DNA of 64,000 nucleotides from Tetrahymena thermophila SB210 (lineage: Eukaryota; Ciliophora; Oligohymenophorea; Hymenostomatida; Tetrahymenidae). Shown piece by piece: positions 50,528-63,764 of the stretch. The translations under genes and the position numbers were made by a program. The stretch covers positions 62,001-126,000 of the forward strand of contig NW_002476226.1 of NCBI RefSeq assembly GCF_000189635.1, in the 5' to 3' direction. The first letter of the stretch is position 1. Each line of letters opens with the position of its first letter. Under the pieces are notes generated by a model. That model made no database searches. It was not told the origin of the DNA and was given only the letters and a program-made list of their open reading frames with translations.

Positions 50528-51572
50528 TCATTTTCTTAATTTGATTAACTCAAGTATAGTAGAATCATTATCTATCAAAGAATTTAAACCCACATTTAAG
50601 TAATTTTTCATTGTGGGTGAATTCTTCTACTTGCTGCTCTAAAAATCGTAAGATTAATTATGTAATGAATATTTTGATACTTTTTAACGGATATTATTTT
50701 CAATTTAATGATTAGAAACAAAGCTATAGCTTTAATTTAGCTTTGATTAACTCCTTTTATTTTACTTACTAAATGAAGTATAATCTGAGTATCTATTATT
50801 TGAATTTTCTTTAAGAGAGGGATTTAAAGTTGTATACCTTTAAGCATATTTTAAATTTATTTACTAAATAATTCTTTCATTTATGTTAGAATTTTTTTGA
50901 GGTAACTTTTTAGTAGCACTGTATTCGTTACTTGAATTTTATGTATCATATCTCTGAAATTTTATTGAATTTTCACCTTTATTATCTTATTTAATATTTT
51001 TAATAAATTTAAAATCTTTTATTTAAAAAAAAATTAAATTAACTTTAAATTCTTGAATTTTAGTGTATTGAAGGTAGTTTATAAGCTTGCTCATCTTATT
51101 AATCAATAATGTTTTGAATTTTTTTGTTGAAAATGTAATCAGGAGTAAGTCTTAAATAAGATTTTTACCTTATTATCAGAGAATCACACTCTTCCTCATC
51201 ATGATTTATTCTATCATATAACTTTTTTTTTGAAGATAACAACTAGTTTGCTTAGGATTCTCTCAACTAATTAGGAATTTTATATTCAACAATTCTATTT
51301 ATATAGCATCTCTCTGGATAATTATCTAATTTTATCGATTAGCTTTATAATGATTCTAGTTTGTTGTTTATTTGCATTTTGTCTGGACTTTCACTTTTTT
51401 TACCCAATAGATACAATTATTTCTTAAGATTTTGCTTGTATGGAGACCTTATAAGTTTTTCTTATTAATTTATTACACTTAACTCATTACAATCTTAATA
51501 GCTTTAAAATAGATTCTTTTCGCTTTATTCAGTATTTGCTTTTAAATTTTGTCCTAGTAAAAAAGACTTCAT
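50528..51572 (-). CDS. Unrecognised Ser/Asn/Lys-rich protein, 325 aa
   Basis: ATG at 51572 (MKSFLLGQNLKANTEQ); exons 51572-51044 and 50976-50528 with a 67-nt GT..AG intron, 326 codons in frame. The protein is polar and looks mostly disordered. It has repeated short Ser-Pro sites (RSPYKQNLKKQ, KKSESPDKMQ, KNSPTMKNYL), which suggest phosphorylation. A slightly more ordered patch reads YINRIVEYKIPNQLRESQ, and another is RLTPDYIFNKKIQNII. There is no signal peptide, membrane segment or metal site. Composition is coding throughout. Function unknown. Confidence 0.8.
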
Positions 51573-52920
51573 AATATAAGAAATTTTTATTTACTTTGTA
51601 TTTTTAATTTGATCAGAATAGCAATACCCCAAATTATTTTTTTAACTGTTTTTGTGTTATGCTCTTACTGACAAAAATAAATAAATAAAATATAATCATA
51701 AATATATGAAAAATATTTTTTGCATTCCATCATTTGAAATCAAAAACAAATAATAAAAAATAGCTGAAAGTTAGCTAATCCTTAAATATTGAAAGTTTAA
51801 AAATAATAAAATAATATATTTTATAATTCAATCATATTTCTTAATTGGTAAAATACATAATTTAAAAAGTTTATAATTTTAGTAATAAAAATAGTTCAAC
51901 ATATATTATCATTAAAAATATCAGTGTAAATAAATAAATATTTCATTAATCCTAATGAATTAATAAAAGACTTAAGCGAAGATAGAAACAAATAGTCAAG
52001 ATGAATGGCAAGAATTAGAAGAGTTTGATGAAATTTATTTCTGAAGAAATAATAAAAAATTATAAAAAAAATTATAATTGTAATAAAACTGTTTATGTTT
52101 TACATTTGTGAATGAAAATGAACGATCAATATTTCATTAATCCTACACTTTTATAAAACTGTGAATTCATTCAAAAATACTCTAAATCAACTCACTCTCA
52201 AAATTAAAAAAATTCTTAATTAATACTATAATAAGCTTAAGTAAAATGGAGAAGGAATAATGTATTTATTAAAATAATTAATGAGTATTTATGCTACCTT
52301 TTTTAGCTAAAATATAATTTTTATTCTATTTTTATTTTTTTTAAAATAGCTCTAAAAAATGTAAATCATAAGAAATACTAAATGTCTAATTAATTTTAAT
52401 TTAAAATTAATTATTTTTAACTTTATAAAATCATATAAAGTGCATAAAAATACATAAATTAGATAAATAAATACCTATATATTTTAGAATTTTAAAACAC
52501 TTAGGTTATTTATTGTTCAAAAAATAAAATTATTTTTATTCTTTATTACTCATTTTCATTTTACATTTTAACTGTTTTAAGCAAACAATTATTATAAATT
52601 TAAGTTTATTTTATTAATACTTTTTTAATATTTTTATTTAAATTTTTTAAAGAATAAGCTGATTAGTGAAAAAGTATTAGAAAAAAAATATTTAAACAAA
52701 ATATTTTGAAGAAAATAAACAAATATTTTCAAAATTGAAATAAAATTGCATTAGTTTAAATTTTATAATTATGCTTTAAAATCTGATCAAAAATTGAGAA
52801 TCTTTTTGGGATTTAGCTTAGCTAAATCATTTAAAATTCTATCAAAAATTAATTCTGATAGAGAGAATTTAATAAATAATTAATTGTTAATAAAATAATA
52901 CTAAATATATTTAAAATAAA
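51573..52920. other. Divergent intergenic spacer
   Basis: Lies between the minus-strand gene ending upstream and the plus-strand TFIIB-like gene. It holds an 18-nt direct repeat (AATATTTCATTAATCCTA near 51938 and 52127) and a short acidic ORF listed separately. Otherwise A/T only. Confidence 0.5.
51955..52044 (+). CDS. Possible short acidic ORF, 29 aa
   Basis: An ATG-to-TGA frame reading KTQAKIETNSQDEWQELEEF then DEIYF, after MNQQ. The acidic, Trp-containing composition stands out from the pure A/T spacer. It may be a small peptide gene, the end of an unresolved exon, or a chance frame. It starts at the end of one copy of an 18-nt direct repeat. Confidence 0.25.
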
Positions 52921-54194
52921 ATGGATCTTGCTAGTAAGCCTTCATCTGTATGCTAAAAGTGCCACAGCTATACTATGAAGTTTGATTTGAAAAGTTAATT
53001 ATTTAAATGCTTTAATAATAGTTGCGGATATATAGATAACTTAACTGTGATTACATATTCTGATGAAACTGTATAGGACAAAGAAGAAAATACTAAATCT
53101 ATGGCACAGTAAATTAATAGCAGAAGATATGCATTTGGTTAGGAACAATTAAATCTAAATACAGTTGATTATAAAGAGTAAATTGTAGATAAATGGGATA
53201 AGATTAGAAATGAAATAAACGCATGCAAAAAGTTGATAAGAAAATGGTGTGATTTTATTGGAGATAAAAAAATAGAGTTTGAAATCGTCTAAAACTTTAT
53301 TGAAATTGTTAACCTTGATAAAAAGTGCACATGTAAATCTGTAAAAACAAAAGCAGCCAGCAGTTTTTGCTTCATAATTATGAAATAGTAAAATAATTTT
53401 GTTTGGTTGTTGCTTAAATTCATATTTTGAAACCTTTTAAAAAATTATTTATAAATATTATGCTTAAATTAAAAAATAGAAAATTATTAATTTAGTATTA
53501 ATAAATAAACAATTTTAAAAATTTTTTTGATTTAAAATCATTTTGAAATCTAAATTGAATATTTTTTATTATTTAAAGTGTGGGCACAGAGGCTAATCTT
53601 TAGTAAATAGCTGAAACAACAAATGTTTCTCTTGATAAAATACTGAAAGAGTAATAAAAAATATAATAGATTAAATTCAGTATTGAAAAAAATGAAAACA
53701 TATTAACTAGTAAACCATAAAATGATTTTGTAAAATCTGTTGAATGGGATAAGATTTGCTTTGAATATTTACAAAAAAAGATCTTTTTTTATTTTAACTA
53801 ATAAGTAAATCAAAATTTAAATGAGATGAAAAAGTTTAATTCTAAATAATTTAGTAGCTACAAAGATGTAAATTTAAAGGACTTTTTAGAGCCAGAAGAA
53901 TTTTAAGTATTTAGTATTTTAGAATAAAATATAAAGAAAACTAATCCTTTTAAGATATCTTTTGAAAGAAATAAAATATCAAGTAGTATGGTACTTGTAT
54001 TTTGTTTATTAACAACAATAAAAGAATTGAGCATTCAAACTCCTTTAGAATTATCTTCTGCTATAAATCTAAAAGAAAAAACAATTCTTAAATATTATTA
54101 AAAGTACATTTATAATAAAAAGTAAGATATTATACCAAAGTAAGATTAATGGCAAAGAAGAAAGAGCTTAAATTATTTAATGCTTTTTTAATGA
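52921..54194 (+). CDS. Divergent TFIIB/Brf-like factor, 360 aa
   Basis: The N-terminal zinc ribbon is clear: VCQKCHSYTMKF, then LFKCFNNSCGYID, a C-x2-C-x16-C-x4-C arrangement. A helical region follows with the cyclin-fold pattern AASSFCFIIMKYVGTEANLQ, then QIAETTNVSLDKILKEQ, matching 'AAAxLYxA.R..G.P.T..EIA....VS..EI' in TFIIB-type factors. A second cyclin-like repeat may include SSSMVLVFCLLTTIKELSIQ, then LSSAINLKEKTILKYYQKY. TFIIB-type proteins bridge TBP-DNA and RNA polymerase. Sequence between the domains has diverged strongly, so it may be a TFIIB, Brf or Rrn7 type or a ciliate-specific paralogue. Exons 52921-53387 and 53579-54194, 361 codons in frame. Confidence 0.75.
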
Positions 54195-54988
54195 AAGATA
54201 TGTTAAAGTGGTTAGCTTTTTTGATAAAATAGATTAATTAATTCTTTGAAATTACTTATTATCAATAATGTGTCACCCATAATTTTTTTAATAATTAATT
54301 TTGTATATATAAATTAAAATTTAAAAGTAAAAGCATTTTCAATAAGCGAATTATAATATTTAAAATCAAATATTTATCAGTAGAGTTGCTTTGGTGTAAA
54401 ATAATATTTGTTTTGTATATGGATATATGCTTGAAAGCTTCTTTTTCAAAAAAAATTTAATTTATTTATTATTTATCTAATTACCTCAAACTTCAGGCCA
54501 TAAATTAACTTTACAGTAAATTAATTAATTTAGAGGTCAAAAGCATACTTTACATTTTTCTTTAATAATATCAAAGAAGTTAATAGCAAAAAATTTATTT
54601 TATTTGTTAGTTAAAGAAATAAACCTATTTAATGATATTTTTAATATAATATTTTAACTATTTTAAAGAAGATAGGACTGAAAATTAATTTTGGGTAATT
54701 TATAATCCGTAATTAATATAATTACTGTACTAAAACTAGAATCAAATTTTTTTAATTATATTTGAGATGTAAGCGTATTGGATTATTAATATCTTATAAT
54801 ATTATAAAAACTTTGTTTAGAAATCAGGTAATTTTACAAAAAACATTTGAAATCTATTTGTAAAAACTAATAGTTTCTAATTTTTTTTAATTATTTCAGC
54901 TTTTTATTACACTTAGCTTCAAAAAAGAAATAACAATAATTAAAACTGGATTTTCAAACAAACTGGTCTTTTTCAAATATTATAATAA
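54195..54988. other. Intergenic, nothing recognised
   Basis: AT-rich spacer before the tandem membrane-protein genes. Slightly richer segments near 54420 and 54490-54550 do not form a usable frame. Confidence 0.5.
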
Positions 54989-57668
54989 ATGTTTTAGCAA
55001 GAACCTCTAAAAAAAAAAGCAAGTATTTAGTTAATTAATGAATATTGAATAAGTTTAAAATACCAACTAAAGTTTAGATTATATTTGTAATATTCTTTTA
55101 ATTATATTTGAACTATAACATAACTTTATTTTCTATTTTATAATTTTAACTCAACTTTATGTGATATACAAATAAAAGTTCTACAAATGAATTTCTATTT
55201 AATATAAAATTAGGTAAAGGTGCTATCCATCCAGATAAGAAAGATAATATTAACAATCTGACTCTGACTCCATAAACTTAGATCATAACTGGAAGCTTAA
55301 ATATTATTTAGTTGAATTGTAGTGAAAAAGAATAACAGATATTACAAGGCTAAAAAAAAAATTCGAATGTGGATTCTAATAAAAATTCTGAACAATTAAG
55401 CTAAGCATCTAGTTAATCTGAAATTTAAAACATTGAACTAAAATAGATATATACAAGTGACAGAGTAATAAAATACAATAGCTAAGTAAATGGAATTCAA
55501 AATGAAAATCTTTAGCAAATAATACTTAGAAAAGATGTGATAAACAATTCAAATTAGGCTTATATTTATGATTAAGAAAATAACTTTGAAATGAAAAAAT
55601 AAAGAAGTAATTAAAATTAAAGAAATTCAACACTTTTTTCTAGGATAAGTGGTGAAAATGTATTTGAAGATGAATATTTCAGCGAAGACAGCTAAAAGAA
55701 ATCGTAAAAAAGATAGAGACTATTAAATCCTGATCTCTTTTACAAGTTAAAGGACCACTAAATATAATGGAATAATTCTATTTTTATTGAGTTTTTAATT
55801 TATCATATTCTATTTTACTACTTATTTGGACCTTTAATAAGCTTAATCCTATTTAAAAAGATTAATTTAATGAGAAATTTATCTTTTTTTGGAGCTAATA
55901 AGTGGTTTATTACTCAATTTGTGATATATGCATTAAATATGGCAACTCTCATCTCATACTTTGTATGGAATTGCCATAATATTTATAAAGTAGAGATAAT
56001 ATATATGCAAATTACAATCTTTCTAAGAATATTTGTTATTTCTTGCAAGTAATTTAAATAAATAATTAAAATGAAATAATCTAAAATTTATTTTTAAAAA
56101 AAACAGGTATGCTTCACTTCCTTTAGAAAAAATAGAGCTCTATAAAAATTTCACACTTAATTCAGAACTAACGTCTAGAGATTATTATTTTTCTGATTGG
56201 GTTAAATAATCACCTTCTATTATATATAGAGAAACTTATAATTCATTGCAGAGGGGAGAATATGACGTCTAAATGTTTTATTTAAGGTATTTTTTCAAAA
56301 GAAATAATTTAGATTGATTATTTATTATTTTTTTTAAAGCTTCTTTGTTAGCCCCAGTGAAGAAAAAACTCAATTAATACTTAAATATGTAGATGAATTG
56401 AAAACTTTTCACAAGTACGAAGACGAATTTAACCCACCTTCCACTATAAATAAAATTAATCTAGAGACTAAAAACTAATTATTTTTTGGATATGGTATAA
56501 TATATTATCTTATAAAATAATATAAAAACTAAAATAAAAGCATAATATAAGTTTATATTTGCCTAGTTTTATCTTTAATTAGAGGTTTTTCTACTTTAGC
56601 ATATAGATATTTTGCAGATGAAAAATATTAATTCACATCAGATGAAATAGTACAAATAGTAGCAGTAATTATTGTTACTACCTTAGGATACTTTTCATCA
56701 CTGGTTTTCTTAGCTTATTTTATACGTGACTTAGGAATGAAATACTTCCTTCTTGAATAAATTAAATTCACCTTACAATTTCGTAAGTCTAATGCTTTAG
56801 AAAATAAGGAATTACCAACTATAGATTTTACAAATCCCTATGCTCTTAAAGGTAATTCCATAAACAAAATTCATGATTAATCATTTAAAAATTTTAAATC
56901 AATATCTCAAAGCTCATAATTTAAATAAAAAATATTAATTTAAATTTATAAGTTTTTTTGGTTGATTATTAAGCTTTAATTATTCTTATTTCAATTTAAA
57001 TTAATTAAAAAGGATGGTCTATTTTGAGAAGGGTAATTCTTGATTATGGAAAATCTTTCTTTATAAGAGTGTAGGCTTTTTTAACAGTATACATTATTGT
57101 TGGAGCAGTTGGATTAGTACTAATGGTATTGTAGATTTATAATATTACTAATTTTGAAGGTAGTGTTGTATTGGTTTGCGTTTTTGAGGTCTTTGTGATA
57201 TTATCATCCTCTCTCTATATGTTTTATCAAGGTGCAATTATTAATTAAACTTTCAGTGAATTTAAAAATACTCTTATTGACTATAAGGTGATTCTTGCAG
57301 ATTTAAAACTATTTAAAGATGTTTACTTCTTGCAAGAACCAAAAGACATTCATAATCTCCTAAGAAGAAAATCAGTAGAAAAGCTTAATTAAACATTTTA
57401 AAAATACAACCAACATGAAAAATCTGAGTAAGTAGACAAATATTTAGAAAAAATACAATCTTCAATAGAAGAGTGTGAAAACGAACTTGATTAAGATATT
57501 ATAAACTAACCATTCACTCTTTTTACTATATAAATTACATTTGCCCAATTCTAGAGTATTATGGTAGCTCTAGGTACTATAGCAGGAACACTATTCCAAT
57601 AGATTATTAAGGGATATTAGTAAAAATATGGAGTTAATAAAACTAATAATAATAGCAACCCTATTTGA
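54989..57668 (+). CDS. Tandem multispanning membrane protein, copy 1, 738 aa
   Basis: Five exons: 54989-55022, 55214-56048, 56107-56286, 56340-56851, 57013-57668; sum 2217 nt in frame. The tiny first exon encodes MFQQEPLKKKA and joins to SKGAIHPDKK. Residues 15-190 are polar, Gln/Asn/Ser-rich and cytoplasmic-looking, ending with FEDEYFSED and LLNPDLFYKLKDHQIQWN. About seven or eight hydrophobic segments follow, with loops carrying MRNLSFFGANKW, FLRIFVISCKYA, SRDYYFSDWV, RETYNSLQRGEYD and LIRGFSTLAYRYF. The C-terminal third has SILRRVILDYGKSF, a helix pair, a charged coiled stretch (about residues 630-690) and one last hydrophobic segment. No signal peptide and no family recognised. It is a paralogue of the gene at 58300 with the same intron positions after exon 1. 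Confidence 0.82.
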
Positions 57669-58299
57669 TAGAATTCATCTTTAAAAATTTAATGAATATG
57701 TTAGTTGAATATTTAAAAATGATAAAATAATTAGTTTTTTACTCAGATATTTATTTTTGCATTTATATTATATTTTATTGTATATTGTAAGCTTTTTTAA
57801 ATAATTTGCTATGAGAAAGAAAGAATAGATAGATTTTTATGAGTAGTATAATTTATTTTATTATTGTAAAATTGAAAAAGGTATTATCTCAATTAAAATT
57901 TAGATTATAAAAAATTTTTATGTAGCTTACACAAGTGTGATAAAAGAACTTATTTATTATGATTTTTTTATTCTTTTTTATTATTAAAATCTTATTTATG
58001 TATCAAAATATAAAAGAAATTTTTCGAAAGAATGGCTAACAAATCTTTAAATTTGTGGGTTCTTTTGATTTTAAATATCTAATAACGTTTATATGTAATA
58101 ATGCTGTTAAAATATGTTTTTTATTGATGTAGATTAGATATAATTGCAAGAGAGAACTATCGAGAAGAATTAAAGTATAGTCTACTGTAAGTTAGTAAAT
58201 AAATTTACGAATTAATAGTATTGATACTTCTAAACAGTTAATTATAGTAAATATTATTCTAATTAATTATTTAATCATAAAAAGATTGGAAAATAGATA
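57669..58299. other. Spacer between tandem paralogues
   Basis: AT-rich spacer without a gene-like frame; presumed 3' UTR of copy 1 and promoter of copy 2. Confidence 0.5.
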
Positions 58300-60800
58300 A
58301 TGAAAGAGAAAGAAAACAAAATTGCTTCTCTTGATTTAGAGAGCCAATCAAACTCTAAAAATTATGATTCTGTTTCATTAGAAATACAAGAAGACAATAT
58401 TACCAATAATTTAAAACATTATTGTAATTTATTTTAGATTTAATATGATTTTAAACTTTTTAAATAGAAATTTAGTTCTAATTAGGAAAATCTGCAGTCA
58501 AAAATAAATCAGATGTAACAGCTAATAGCGCAAAACTACAATAATTTGAAATGGCTAAGCAATCGAATTAATACAGAAGCCAGCTTTAAAGTATAAATCT
58601 TAAGGATAGCAATGCTTAAGGAAAATTTGTTAATATAGATATATAGGATCCTTAGCCAATCAGTGATAGATTTATTGAAAATAATAATGTAGTGAAATAA
58701 AGTAATAACTAATAATTCTAGTAAGCTTAGCAATCAGGCTAGTTGTAAAAATAAAATAGTCTTACTTTTTAAGATCTAATATATGATATTTCAAATGAAG
58801 TTAAGGCTATGTAGCAAAATTAACATATAATTACCCCCAAAAACATCGATGATACATACAAATCAACAAATGGTACTAGATAGCTTTAAAAATCTTCTAC
58901 ATTATTTGACGATGAGTACTTTTTTGATGAAAGAGAATAAACTTCTGTAAAAAAAAGTAGATATCTTAATCCTGAACTATTTCATAAGCTTAGAGACCAT
59001 CAAGTTGATTGGAATTTAAAAGTTTTCTTTGAATTTCTTATTTATCACTTTCTTTTTTACTACATAACTGGACCATTCACAATAATTTTATTCTTCAGAA
59101 AAGAAAAACTTATGAGAAACTTGAGTTTTTGGGGAAATAAATTTTAGTTCTATATTCAATCTGTACTTTATTTTTTAAATGCCTTCAATCTGATACTTTA
59201 TTTTACTTCTGATAATACCAATATATTTACTGTTGAGATAGTCTATATGGAAGTTGTTTTATTTTTAAGAGCTTACATCATTTCTTGCAAGTAATCAATC
59301 AATCAATCTTATTTAACATTAAAGCAGTTTTCAATTATCAAATCTTTTTCATTTTTTATTGAAGGATTTTATTTTATCTTAATTTTTAAAATAGATATGC
59401 AACTCTCCATCCAGACAAACTATAGTTATATAAAAATTATGAGCTAGAAGGAGAATTAACGCTTTAAGATTATTATTTTGCTAGATGGGTTTTTTAGAGT
59501 GATATCACTGTTTACAGAGAGTCTTATAATGCTTTTTAGAGAGGAGAATTTGATTCCTCGATGTTTTATTTGAAGTAAGAAACTTTTTAATTAAAAAATA
59601 TTTGATTTAAAATTGATTCTATAAAAAAGCTTCATTGTTAACCCTAGTTAGGAATGTATTCACTAGTTTGATGATGGAATTCAATCTCTTAAAAAGTGGC
59701 ACAAGCATGATCATGAGTATATTACTCCTTGTATATTTCCTTCTGAAAACTATGTATATGGGTATGGAGTAGTTCATTATTTAATTAAGAACTTTACTAA
59801 AGATAATCCAAATGCTCCACTTTTGGCTATGGCTATAATTCTAGCACTCTTTAGAGGGTTTTTGCTTTTAATATATAGATATTTAGACAAAGAAATTAGC
59901 TATACCAACTTTTCTACTATTGAAATCATCTAGATGGTTGGAATAGTTTACAATACTTCTTTTGGATATTTTAGTTCATTTGTTTTTCTTATATTCTTTA
60001 CTAAAGATTTAAAATTAAAAAATTACTTACAAAAATAATGTATATAGCTCATTTCTCCCAAAAAGCTCAGTTTGGGAGTTAAGAAATTGCTCCCAACAAT
60101 AAATTTTACTGATCCTTACTCAATAAAAAGTAAATTTAAATATTTATTTTAATGTTTTAATTGTTTTTTATACTTAAAAGCTTGGTCAACATTGAGGAGA
60201 CTATTTTTAGATTATGGCAAAGCTTATTATTTAAGACTTGAAGCTTTTATATCTATCTACGTGTTTGTTGCAGTATTTAGTTTAGCAACTCTAATGTTAT
60301 GGCTCTTTGATGTATATGTTTTACCTACTAATATAGGAGTAGCTTGCGGTTTTGAAGCTTTTATGATATTGTTCTTTTTATTTTATTTACTTATATAAGG
60401 AGCTGTGATAAATACTAATTTTGACATGAATAAAAATATAATTTTTGATTATTAAATGGCATATGATGATGTGATTAGACTACGTAAATTCTACTTTCAC
60501 AATAGTTAGTAATCCTCAAACATGGTCAGATAAAAAATTATTTCTTCAGTTCAAAAAAAATTCAAAATAAAAGAATACACCGACAAAGAGTAAGACGAAA
60601 AAATTTAAGATTATTTAAATGAAATTAAAGAATCTTTTAATGACTGCTATAAAGAAGTTAACTAAGACTCAATAACTTAGCCATTTGTATTCTTTGGTAT
60701 ATAAATAACAACAGTTTTAGTATAAAATGTACTAATTGCATTAGGTACGTCTGCTGTTGGTGTTGCATAATACTACATAAATAGTAGAAACAAAAAATGA
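58300..60800 (+). CDS. Tandem multispanning membrane protein, copy 2, 748 aa
   Basis: Exons 58300-58423, 58468-59290, 59395-59574, 59630-60129, 60181-60800; sum 2247 nt in frame. Exon 3 is 180 nt in both copies, and introns 2-4 fall at equivalent places. The first exon is longer and unlike that of copy 1 (MKEKENKIASLDLESQ). The conserved core is plain: FDDEYFFDE, YLNPELFHKLRDHQVDWN, MRNLSFWGNKF, FLRAYIISCKYA, QDYYFARWV, RESYNAFQRGEFD, LFRGFLLLIYRY and TLRRLFLDYGKAY. Topology is the same: a long polar N-terminus, about eight hydrophobic segments and a charged coil before the last one. Function unknown; the strong pattern conservation with diverged tails suggests paralogues under selection. The 44-nt intron 1 was set by phase, because the alternative acceptor would create a TGA. 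Confidence 0.82.
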
Positions 60801-61203
60801 TTAACTAAATTATTTAAAAAAATTCTAATAAATAATAAATTAATAAAAACTATAAGCAAATACTAACTAATTAACTCACTCTAAAAAATATTTATTAATT
60901 AATTTATTATTAAATTTAACAAAAAATGTATTGTATTTATTAATTATTTATAAATAAAATTTACATTAAAGTTTATATAAAATGATTATGTGTTCTGTCT
61001 GATATTAAGTTAAAAAAACTATTAAAAATGCATAAATCTACCTATTATAAATTTTAACAAGTTTATTTTTTCTTGTTTATAATAAAAAAGATAAATTAAT
61101 TAAGAATCGCTTACTATATCCATTCAATAAAATAATAAATAATTTCAAACAATCATAAATTAGAACGTTAGATATCTACTAACAAATAAAAATATAGGAA
61201 AAT
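60801..61203. other. Intergenic, nothing recognised
   Basis: AT-rich spacer between copy 2 of the membrane family and the next plus-strand gene. Confidence 0.5.
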
Positions 61204-62678
61204 ATGTTTATAAATTATGTTTCACAAGATTAAATTAAGTAGATTTTATCAAAGAATCTGCTACCAAAAGGCATGAATACTACAAATTAGTAGCCCAAGA
61301 AGAAAAAAAATAAGAAAAAGAATAATTCAGGTATTTCTTAAAGTCATATAATTTAAATTGTAGATTATCATTTTTAATAGAAATCAGAAAATGTTCAGAT
61401 TAAAAAGATGAATAAAAAGGATAAGATAACAGCAATAATTAGCATATAAAATCTTAAGATGTATCTCTAAAAAAATACAAGCCAGATGAACAGGAAGATA
61501 AAATAATAAGAGCATATTCATAATCTCCTTAACCAAAAGAAAATGAGTAAAATACTAATGAGGAAGCCAAAAAAATATAAGAAAATATAAGTTTTAGTAA
61601 AAACAATGAAAATATAGCTAATGAAGAAAAGAAATAAACTAAAAGATCCTCAGAATAGCATATAAATAAAAAATTGAATACAAATTTAAGTGATACAGAA
61701 AAAGAAAGTCATATCTAAGCATTAAATATGCTTTAATCAAGTCCTTATTCAGATAAAAAATAAAAAAATATGGTAAAAAATACTTTGTTTCCAATATTAG
61801 AGGCCAAATAATTTGAAAGATAGAATAAACACAGAAAATTAATGCCTTTAAAAGAGAGTGTAAATTAACAAAATAATAACGGATCTACTTATTTCCAATA
61901 ACTTAGTAATTCATTTAGATAATCAATAGATATAAATGGTAGCAATCCAAGTAGTGTAAATTCAAACTATAAATTTATTAATTAGCATTTATAACGCCCA
62001 AGATCATCTTCATAAAAAGTTTCTCCATCTAGATAGCTTTAATCTGGGCCTGTAAATCCAAATAAAATAAATTATAATACTCTTTAAGATAACATCAGTT
62101 TCTATACATAGAATTCATACAGAAATGGAGTTTAAATAAATAGCTTTAGATCTAGTAGCTAAAATATGTAAAGTGAGGAAAAAAGCTTGAACACTGACTA
62201 TTCATAGATAATAAAAAATAGAAAAATGTTAGACCAAACGCTTTATTCTACATAATATAAACCCTATAAAAACAGCTATATAGTTTTGAACCAATCCATA
62301 TAATATTAAGATAATTTAGATAGGTATAAAAATTAAGATGCAAACCAAAATAACAACTAAATAAATTTCTATGACGATTAACACCAAAGGCCAAACAAAT
62401 ATAAAATTAAAATTATCAGATCAAGTTCTAGTAAAAAATAAAATGACACAAAAATATCCTCAATCGAAAAAATTTACAAAAGAAAAGTTTCATGCATCTT
62501 AGAGCAATTTAGTCCAAATAAGAAAAAGTAATTAAACAGTCCTAAAAGTAAGTAAAAAAAGAAAATATAATAGTTAGCTGCTAAAGATATATGCATAACT
62601 CAAAGCTAAAACAGTAATATAAATGGAGATTAATCTTTATAAACAATAGCAGAAGCATCCTAAACTTAGAATAAGTGA
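61204..62678 (+). CDS. Unrecognised Gln/Asn/Lys/Ser-rich protein, 474 aa
   Basis: ATG at 61204 (MFINYVSQDQIKQILSKN); exons 61204-61330 and 61381-62678 joined across a 50-nt intron, 475 codons with TGA. The protein is extremely polar and looks disordered. It has a basic patch near the start (PKKKKNKKKN, possible nuclear localisation), many Ser-Ser and Ser-Pro sites (SRQLQSGPVNPNK, RPRSSSQKVSPS) and a basic C-terminal segment KYKIKIIRSSSSKK, then KIYKRKVSCILEQFSPNKKK. There is no membrane segment. It sits between copies 2 and 3 of the tandem membrane family but shows no similarity to them. Composition is coding compared with the flanks. Function unknown. Confidence 0.78.
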
Positions 62679-63764
62679 TTTTTATAAACAGCTTAACTAT
62701 CAAAAAATTTTAAAACTAGATATTTATTTTTTAATAATTAGATTTGTAGTTAATAAAATTTTTATTTCAAGAAATGCATATTTATTTTTATGTTTTACTT
62801 ATTTATAATTTTAAAAGATATAAAATTAAAAAAAAAATGAATCTTGCAGAGTATTGAAAATCAGCTACACATAAGTTAAAAATCTTTAAAAAAAATAAAT
62901 AAGTTTAGAATTATTTTGCTTTCAAGTCATATATAATTTAGTAAAATTAAAACTAAAAATTGTATCTCCTATTTAAAGCTATTTAAACTGTTTTTTATAT
63001 TTTGTTTTACTATAAGAAAATAAATTTATATCCTAAAATAAATAATACTTTATATTAAATACCATCAATATTTTGGTTAAAAACTCTAAAAAATTTACTC
63101 ACTAATTTTACAATTTTTAAAATTAAAATTATAACAAAATTGAAATAAAGTAAAATTAATTATTTCAAAAAATTGCATAAGTAAATTATATTAATTATTT
63201 TTTTATGTTTTGCTTGAAAAATTATAAAAAATATAAAACAATAATAGATAATAAATATCTTTGGATTTACAATTGATTAAAGAATATCAAATATCATCAG
63301 TAAATTAAAATAAAATTTGTTTTTAATCAAAATAATAAATTATATAAAATACAAATTTGGATTTTTTACAAATGATGTTATATTTTTTCGATAACTTATT
63401 TTAAAAAATATTTTTAATTTTTTAACATAAATAAATTCATTAATGATTTTATATTAACATTTGTAAAGCAAAAAAAATAAATTTTATTTTTATACATTGA
63501 AGATTATTAAACTACTTTAATATATGATATTTTTTACATATGTTTGTGTCATTAATTCGAATTTTCACTATCCGATAGTTGTAATTACTAATTTTATTGT
63601 TTGTTCTGGAATAAATTTTTCTTCTATTTTAATTATAGTAAAAAATTTTGACTGAAGTTTTATAAAAATTTTGGGTGAATAATTTATAAAAAAATTTTTA
63701 AAATAAAAATTCATAATTAGATAAAAAATTGTTTAATTAGAAATATAGAAGAACCTTAAAGAAA
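62679..63764. other. Intergenic, nothing recognised
   Basis: AT-rich spacer before copy 3 of the membrane family; no gene-like frame. Confidence 0.5.
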
